A stretch of DNA of 64,000 nucleotides, from positions 9,773,016 to 9,837,015 of the forward strand of contig CM063251.1 in the NCBI GenBank assembly GCA_032158295.1, read 5' to 3'. Made by a program: the position numbers and the translations under genes. Origin of the DNA: Pycnopodia helianthoides. Taxonomy: Eukaryota > Echinodermata > Asteroidea > Forcipulatida > Asteriidae. This document shows, one piece after another, positions 53,601 to 62,600 of this stretch (positions within the stretch are counted from its first letter, which is position 1; the number at the start of each line of letters is the position of its first letter). The notes beneath the pieces are model-generated. The model saw only the letters and a program-made list of their open reading frames with translations. It searched no databases and was not told the origin of the DNA.

Positions 53601-56600
53601 CATTATTTGTATTTTTGCTTTCAGAGAGTGACATCAAAAGATCAGTCCAAGCTGAGTGACAAGTTAGAGACGGCTCTTGCCTCTAATGAGTCTAATGTTT
53701 CTGATACTGACTCCTTCAAGATGGGCTTTGTGGAGGGCTTCCTGAAGGGTAAAGATGAACCTAAGAAGTCGGATCGATTCAAGAACTGGACCACAGTTCT
53801 TATCATTGGTGTGCTTGTCTACCTCTACTTCAAGATGGTATCTGTATTTGGTGAGTCTTCATTGTCGGACAGGTCATCTTGAGCATGGTTTCTGTGTACC
53901 ACCTCTCACATGTATCTGTACTCTTCATTAATTAAATATTAAAGAGGGGCTCCAAGGTCAAACTCAGTTTTGTAATCCACTCATTTTCCAATAGATAGAG
54001 TCCTTATGAAAATGGGGAAAAAATTGCAAGGCTCCAACCTCACGTTAATATGGTCAAAAATGTCACTGTGTTTGATACCATTCAAGTGCAATTTTTGTCA
54101 AAATCCAAAAACGTTCGATGTCACATTTCAAATATACGGTTTGTACATTTTTTATAGGGAAAATTCAATTCATTCTTGAATTCTGATGATATTCAATCAA
54201 AACTGCATTAAATTTGAGCTTAGGACTGGTGCGGAAGTTCCTCTTTGGAATGTACAGACCCATTTGTTTTTGCTGTCCAATGACATCGTGTTTCAAACTT
54301 AACTCTGAAAGACTATCAAATGAAATGATTTTGTTACACCATTTTAACGTGAGGTTGGGACTTGTCACTTATCTCCCACTTTCATGAGGCCTCTATCTAC
54401 TGGAAAAAGAGTGCATCACAAAACTCAAGGTGACCTTGGAGCCTCTCTTTTAAACCATGGTCCATGGTAACTCCACATACAATCTCTTTTGTGAGTACGT
54501 GTTGTTTGCTTGATGTGAAACGGTGGTTTACACAAAGCTTTTATGAACCATGCTCCGTTAGGCATCAGAAGATTGCTGGATTCCAACTGAGAGATACGGT
54601 AAATCATGGGACGATATTTTGTCATTAGAATGAAAAAGAAACCTGCTGTTGGATTTTGTCAGATTAAAGACACTGGACACCTTTGGTAATTGTCAAAGAC
54701 CAGTCTTCTCACTTCTCACAAACCTGTGAAAATTTGAACTCACTTGGTCGTCGAAGTTGCGAGATAATAATGGAAGAAAAAACACCCTTGTCACACGAAG
54801 TTGTGTGCTTTCAGATGCTTGATTTCGAGACCTCACGCGTGAGGTCTCAAATCAATTCAAATATTTTACTGAGAAATTACTTCTTTCTCAAAAACTATAT
54901 TACTTCAGAGGGAGCCGTTTCTCACAATGTTTTATACTATCAACAGCTCTCCATTGCTTGTTACCAAGTAAGTTTTTGCTAACAATTATTTTGAGTAATT
55001 ACCAATTACGATAACCCTTTTGTGATGCTTCCATAGCACCTTAACTTTCAACATAAAAAAATCTTCATCCTTTGTTTTTGTTTTATCATTGATATTGCAT
55101 AGAATGTTTCAAAAACATTTTGTAAACTTCAATGTTTTGATCAGTGTGCTTTGATCGTCTTCAGGAGTGCACTGATTGAAACGTGGAGTTGTTAAACCAC
55201 TGACTCTTCTTAGAACCACCACAGCTCATTAGAGATTTGTTGCATGGTGTCTCCGCGAACTTCACTGGATTGTGTCTTCACCATGCAAAGTTTCAAATCC
55301 GACTTGATAGACTGTGTCCAAATTCAGCATCTGCTGCTGTGGCTACAGCGTATGCCAATGTACGGCTACTCTAGCCACAGTTAATCAAGCTGTCAAAGCT
55401 TTGACTCTCTTTGCTTATGTAAACTGGTATTCATGATGTTTTTTTTTTTTTCCATGGTAGCTCGCGTATCCATCATGGGACCCGCAAATGTAGACAGCAT
55501 GAATGTGAAGGATGTTAGCTTTGATGATGTTAGAGGGGTAAGAAACCATCTATTTCAAGTACTTTGTTGAAGCTTTCCACATATAAGTTACTTTTGTTGT
55601 TCCTATTTGGGAGCAAGCATTATTTTGATCCACATCTACACTAACACATTTGAAGCTGCTGGAATTGTTGAGGGAACGTTGTGATGTTGACTCTGGTGTT
55701 GCTCCCAACTGCATTTGTGTACTTGTTGTTCGTATAAGAACTGGCCTTCAGGTATGTGGACACAGAATCTGATTTGGAAAGGGTTTGGGTTATTTTCCTG
55801 TGGTTAGAGACACTTAACTTACAAAACCAACTTGGCATCGCTAAATGTTTCAAATTGAGAACAATTTCTCAGAACCTCCTTTAAGTTCCAAACCTGTCTC
55901 CATTTAATCCAGTTCAATAATAAGGGATTCCAAAATAAAGAGAGACGCCAGAGCTTAAATTTGGAGTGAAAATCCACAAGACAGCAGGGCTTGCAGTTTA
56001 AAAAAGTTTACTCTACTAGAGTTTATGTTAAGACCAGAGTTGAAATGACAAAACAGTTAAATGCCTACATAGTTTAACATTTGATCTGTTTGAAGTTGAA
56101 CATACACTAAGATAAGATTCTCATTTGTACTATGGGTAAGTTTTTTCAACACTCAACAGAATTGAAAGAGCTTTATCAGACTGAAAGTCATTATTTGAAC
56201 AAAAACACAAGACTGCCGGACTTATCCAGTCATGAGTGTACTGGCCTGGTGTTAAAATCACTGGCCTCGGGGCTGCAGTCCAGTGTAATTTTGGAGCCCT
56301 GGACTGTGAATCTTAAACCACTGTATGCAGTTTGTTTGATTTCTTCATTGATCTTTATCTTCACCTCTGTGTAGGTCGATGAAGCAAAGAGTGAACTTCA
56401 AGATATTGTGAATTACCTAATGGACCCTGATAAATACACAAGGCTTGGTGGCAGACTGCCCAAAGGTGAATATTTGATAAGTCCTTCACATGTCTTACAC
56501 TCCAGCTTAGCATGGAGGTAAACATGTTAGATGTTTAGGAGATTAGTTGAGGTATTTATTTAGTTGACTAGATTGTCTGTATTGCTCACTTGCACTGATG

Positions 56601-59600
56601 TCACATGAGGCTACTTACTGTCTTCCCATGGTATGTTATTTTGGGAGTCAAAACATATGTAAAGATTTGGAGCGCATTAACCCTCCTACTCTCAGTGACT
56701 CTTGGCAACATTTTCCAGTGAGTTGACCAACCATTTGAAACCATTCGACTGCCAAGGTTGTGTACGGTGGCACATCTGTGCACAGAACTAACTGTGTACT
56801 GTGTACATGCATTCCCTCATGGTATCATATTGCAGGCTGGCATAGTTTATCTATCATTCAAAACCACAGTGAATGGTATTGAATGGTCAGACAGCAAGAG
56901 GGTTAACTACTGGAGCATTGCCTATATTTCATACTACAAAATAACATGTGAGGAATCTGGCTCTTAAAATGGCTTAGACAAGATTGATCATGTGATGATG
57001 TCGGGTGAATTGGGTCAATGCACTGAAAACCAATTGTTCTCAGGATTTCTCACTATTAGTGAAAAACATAATCATTAATATATTTGGAAAACGAGCGGTA
57101 ATTTGAAGAAAAATAAAATGGAAAGGCTTGTCTTCTAATATTCTAGGTAATTGTATATAAATCAATTGACAAATGTTGGAATAACCAATGTTTAAAATAG
57201 GATTGAGAGATTGATGCGCATCATGACAGAAATGAAAAATGTTGTAAAAACTACGTTAACACTTTTAGTAAAGGTGGAGAAGTTGAAATTAATATTGAAG
57301 ATTAAGGAATGGTCAAATGTTAGACATATCACATCCATGTCTTTGGAAAAAAAAAGAAAAAAAAATGGACATTATTGGAGGATTGAGACCCACATGCACA
57401 CTTTCTTGACAACTTGGAAATGGGAACATCTATTTTTGTTAAGGGTGGTTTTTAAACTAATTGGTCTCTGGAGGGGCACTACACGTATAACTTTGTTGCT
57501 TTTATCTGTATTTTCTGTCAGGTTTGATGCTTGTGGGTTCACCAGGTACAGGAAAGACCCTGCTAGCCAGAGCTGTGGCTGGGGAAGCTAACGTACCATT
57601 CTTCTATGCCTCAGGATCAGACTTTGATAACATGTTTGTTGGCTCAGGTGCTAAGAGAGTTAGAGATGTCTTTGGTGAGTCATATTTATTTATTTATTTA
57701 TTTATTTATTACAGCACCAATAACAAGATGATTAGGAAATAAGAAAAAATGTTCAGTTGTAGATGTGGGAGGGAAACCCCAATGGGGAAAAACCCACACA
57801 ATCAGGTAGGGACTGAAAACCCAATCCACATGCAAGGCTCCGGTCCGAGGAGGGAATCGAACTGGGGTCCACAGAGGTGAAAGGCAGAGAAAGAAACCAT
57901 TGTGCCAACCTGATCCCCATATGAAATAACTGGTGAAAATGTGTGTTACCTCACACATTTGTTGCTTTCAAATGACAGATCCATGGAGTTTGATATACAG
58001 TGTTTTGTATGGCTTTGAAATGTGTTAGATTAACACAGTTCCTACCCAATACAGTAGTGTTTAACATACTTGTATCAAATTGTAACCAATATGTACCAAA
58101 TCAAGAGGTTGCAGGTTCAAATCCCACTCTAGTCAATTTTTCTTTGTTCAACCCAAAATTGCATTGATATTTACCCAGTCAGTTTCCCTTGTGGTTTGTT
58201 GCTTGACAATTGAAATAAAAAGTCGCAACCCCTTAAATTGATCTCTGTCCTGCCGCTTCCCAGGTTGTATTGTAAACTTGGGTGTGATCCCTGGCTACAT
58301 GGCAGTCACAGGTTGTATGGTTTCTGACTGGCACACCCGAACAAAGATATTCACAAAATAGGGAGACTGCCAACAAAGGGCTAGATAGCTCGGTTGGTAG
58401 AGCGTCGGCCGATGCAGACTCATCCACTTTAGTCAATTTTTAAATTGTTTCAGATGACAGATCATGTAATTTTAGGAGGGAGGGCATCTTAACATAATTG
58501 GATAAGTGCGCTGGAATGCCTGTTGAAGGTTACTCTTATAAAATGTTCATTTTATTATTACAAAAAAATATGTGCCATTCTCAACTCGGCATGTCACCAA
58601 ATGTTTGCCATGTAGAGACTATTTTTTTTGCAGTGCATCAGGGGGAAAAGTGCGGATAAATCACAAAATACACACAAGATTTGTTGAACTAGTAATATCC
58701 GTTTAATTTGAAAAGTTCAAGTTTAAGGGGCTGTATTGTCATGGGCGTGCCCTCTCCAGGATAGAGGGAGGGTGCGCACGTGCAGTAACTGGGTGAGAGT
58801 TTATATTTCCATGTACAGCCACACGCTGTAGGATCATGATGACACAGCCCCTGCAAGTTAACCTTGAAAACTAAAACTTTCTTTAGTTTTCTTTGTTGGC
58901 ATACGGGTGGCGATAACATTTAAAGCACTAAACGTAAGTTTTTGCAAACATTGGCCATTACTGCTTGTTGACGCCTACTTTGAAAATCTCTTCTCTTGAG
59001 CAAACTCCCGGTGGCACACTGGATTCTTCATTTAATTCCCAAGATTTCTTGCCTTCTTGGGTCAACCCCCCCAGTAACCAAATCTTTACACCTCGGTGAA
59101 AAGAAAAATGGGTGCGAATACGTTTATAGTCCAAGAAGTGTCTGTCAAAATATGTGTTTGGTTTGCAAAGCGTATCCACCACTCCTCTTGCCGTAATACT
59201 TGCATTGACAACTGTTATTGATGGTAACATTGATACTGTTTCAGCTGAGGCCAAAGCAAGTGCCCCATGTGTTGTCTTCATTGATGAGTTAGACTCTGTA
59301 GGAGGGAAACGTGTAGATTCTCCTCTACATCCCTATGCCCGTCAGACTATCAACCAGTTACTGGCAGAGATGGATGGTTTCAAACAGAACGAGGGGATTG
59401 TGGTCCTTGCTGCCACCAACTTTCCTGAGTCACTAGATCCGTAAGAAATTTGTGTTTATTATTGGAAGAAATCCAAGTCAATTTAGGTGTGTAAGTAGAT
59501 AGAGTGCCTTCATTCACGAGTAGTTTTTTGTTTATCAGAATAAAACTTAGTAACTTCAGAAGGAGCTGATAGCAAAGCTGAATCATTCCTCATTGTTCTC

Positions 59601-62600
59601 TGGGTTCAGCTCAAGATACTTAAGCTACGCATTATTGCACAATGTCTTTTGAAGTTTCATGTTGCCATTCTGATGCAAACTCAAACCTTTGAGCTTCATG
59701 TTGTGCATTTATCAATATCGTGAAGAGGGGCACTAACATCATGTAACAATGGCCTTGAAGAAGAAGAACGAGTTTGTAAAAATGCTCTCATACAAGTCTT
59801 TTTAAAATGGAGATTTTAAAACATTGTTTTCTTAACTGTTTGAGAAAACGTACCCGTTTTAGAAAATGAAGAGAATATCCTTTTGATGTTGCGAATGTAC
59901 AGCTAGGCAAAATGCCGTGTAGCAAACACACGCACATGTATCCATGATGTAACGTTACATGTACGCATTAAGAATGTGCAGCTTGACCTCCCTAATGACA
60001 AAGTTTGCTTCACTTTCTCATGTTGTAAGTTGCCATATGCAGTTATTTACTTAATTTTCAAGTATATCAACGAGATATTATCCTGACACAGACTGTCCCA
60101 TCTACAACAACAGTAAGATAAACTATTGCTAACAACATTATGTTTCATGTGTTTGATACTGAAGGGCTCTGACAAGACCAGGTAGATTTGATATGAAAGT
60201 CATGGTCCCTAAACCAGATGTCAAAGGTCGGACAGACATCCTGAAGCTGTACCTGTCTAAAGTCACTCAAAGTGATGGTAAAGTTTAATCAGTTATTCAT
60301 AAATACCTGGGACAGTTTATCCATTCTGATTGGACGAGAGGACATCACGTGGGGGTGTTTAAACGGACGATATAACAGCGGCTAGAAGTGTTTAAACAAC
60401 TGGCAACTTTTTGTCAAAGAGGGCGCTATCACGTTTGCGCGGAGCGCGCAAATTTAGTAAGCCGCATAGTTTATTTCGCGCAAGTTGGAAACTTGTGTGC
60501 GATAGCTTGAAACTTAATAGCGCAAGTTCGAAAATTGCGCGACGCGGTTTTCTACACGCATAGAAATTCAACGCCGAGTCGAGGTGAGCTAAGGCTGAAC
60601 TGTCAGATTTGTTCTCAACTTTTACAGGGTTTTTGAATATTTTTAGGAGAAAGGTATGTATGAATGGGAATCAAAGTGTGTTGAATCGGTTTTAAACTAG
60701 TGTTTAAACCCGCCGAGGCCTGGTTCTTGATAATATCACCTCGACTTCGTCTCGGTGATATTATCAAGAACCAGGCCTCGGTGGGTTTAAACCAGTAGTT
60801 TAAAACCTCTTCACCACACATTGATTCCCTTATTATAAGTATTGCCACAAAGTGAAGGTTTAAAGTTTGCTCGGCCCCAGCGGCCTATCCAGGACCGCTG
60901 GGATGGGCTAATCAGCTTGCACAGATTCTTGTTCAGAAAGTACGTCATGCGTGCAGTGCCTGCAGTGTCAGTGTGATGCATGATGGGACTGAGCATGGGA
61001 CTGAGCATTAACGTTAACGATACGTTTGCCCATCCCAGCGCCTTTGGTTTTAAGGCAAGGCGCTGGGGACGAGCGAAGGTTCAAAGTAGACTTTCCTCTC
61101 AATGGGAGACTATGGAACACTAGGTGGCAGCAGACATACCAGGTAAAATTCCATTGTTTACGTAGTTCTTAGTATGCGCATATTTCTTACTGGGTAAGTC
61201 TGCTGCCACCTAGTGTCACCAATAGCCTCTCATTGACCTTTTTAGTAAGTCTGCTGCCACCTAGCGTCACCAAGTCTCTCATTGACCTTTCTATTGTTGA
61301 TAAACAAATGGTGCTGGTTGGCATGGACGACTGAATGTTGGCAAAACTTTCAATTGTGTTAATAGATGTTTTGACCAAATTCAACATTTCTGCTAACTTT
61401 CCAAACAAATTTAACACTATTTCTGAATATTTGTGTAACATTGCTACAGACTGTTGTATCTGTTTTTGTTTTGCATTTATGGCTTCCCATAGTTTTCCAC
61501 CCTTAGTTGGCAAAACTTGGGCTGTGACGTTGCAATAGAATAGTAAAGATATTTTTGGCGGTTAAATAACAACCAACATTACAAATAAACACAAAATGAT
61601 CACTAGAGCCAACACTCCAACAAAAGAGATTTTACACACGGTTGTACCCGCAAGTTTACTATTTATATTTATATTTATAGTTGCCCTTACACATGATCAC
61701 TATTGTCAAAGTGCATGCTAGTGTATGCATTAGTGTATGCATGTCCACTCACTTGTTAAGCTCTCATCTAACATTGTTATCATGTAGAATGTTTAGGCTA
61801 GTTTTTCAGTACTTTCAATCTTTGTTCATCATTGTTGAGGAAACTTCTACAAATTAATGTCATGGTATGTCGGTTTTGTCATCTAGAAAGAATGGAATAC
61901 ATTCTGTATTTAAATATTCTTTATCTATATGGTATACTACTGTATGTTTCCCTGCAAGATCTTAATTTACATATCATCCATATTCAATAAACCATCACCA
62001 AGTTGATTTAACATAGCGCTGCACAGCACAAATGCACGTGACATTTGCAATCCGCCCTATCCAGGGCAGTAATGCATTTAGGAGAGTAAAGTATAGAAGA
62101 ACCAAAATATTCAGTAGTATTCTTGATGTTGACTCCTTATCAGGTAGGCATAACAGCATTGTATATACGATGTGACCTGTGACATCACATGTTTACAAAA
62201 GAGCCACAGAGCCTGGACTTCCGGCGGGCACATTTGTACACAGCTCAATGGAAGAATACAACAAATCTTATGTTTTATGGAGATTGCACTCTCTGATTTT
62301 CCTCAACTTTTGATATGAAGAAAGGGGGGACATCTCAAAAGCTGTACAGCTGTTGCTTTTGTAAATTTTGAGTTTATGTGAAAATTATGACACAAAATAT
62401 AAATTTTCCCATTGAGCCTGTGTAGCATCTTGCCGTCAGGAATAGCATAATAATTATACGAGGTCACCACTCTGTAAACAAATGTAACATGGTCTATAGC
62501 AACAACATTTAACAGTAAGTTGCGTCCCAGTTTTGTAACGCATTACCCTGATTATTTTCTTGCAGAAGTTGATCTGGATGTACTTGCAAGAGGAACAATA

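Noticed and set aside
57211..57591. 126-codon frame overlapping YME1L1 exon 9
   Set aside because: It is in the wrong frame for the exon and mostly intron.
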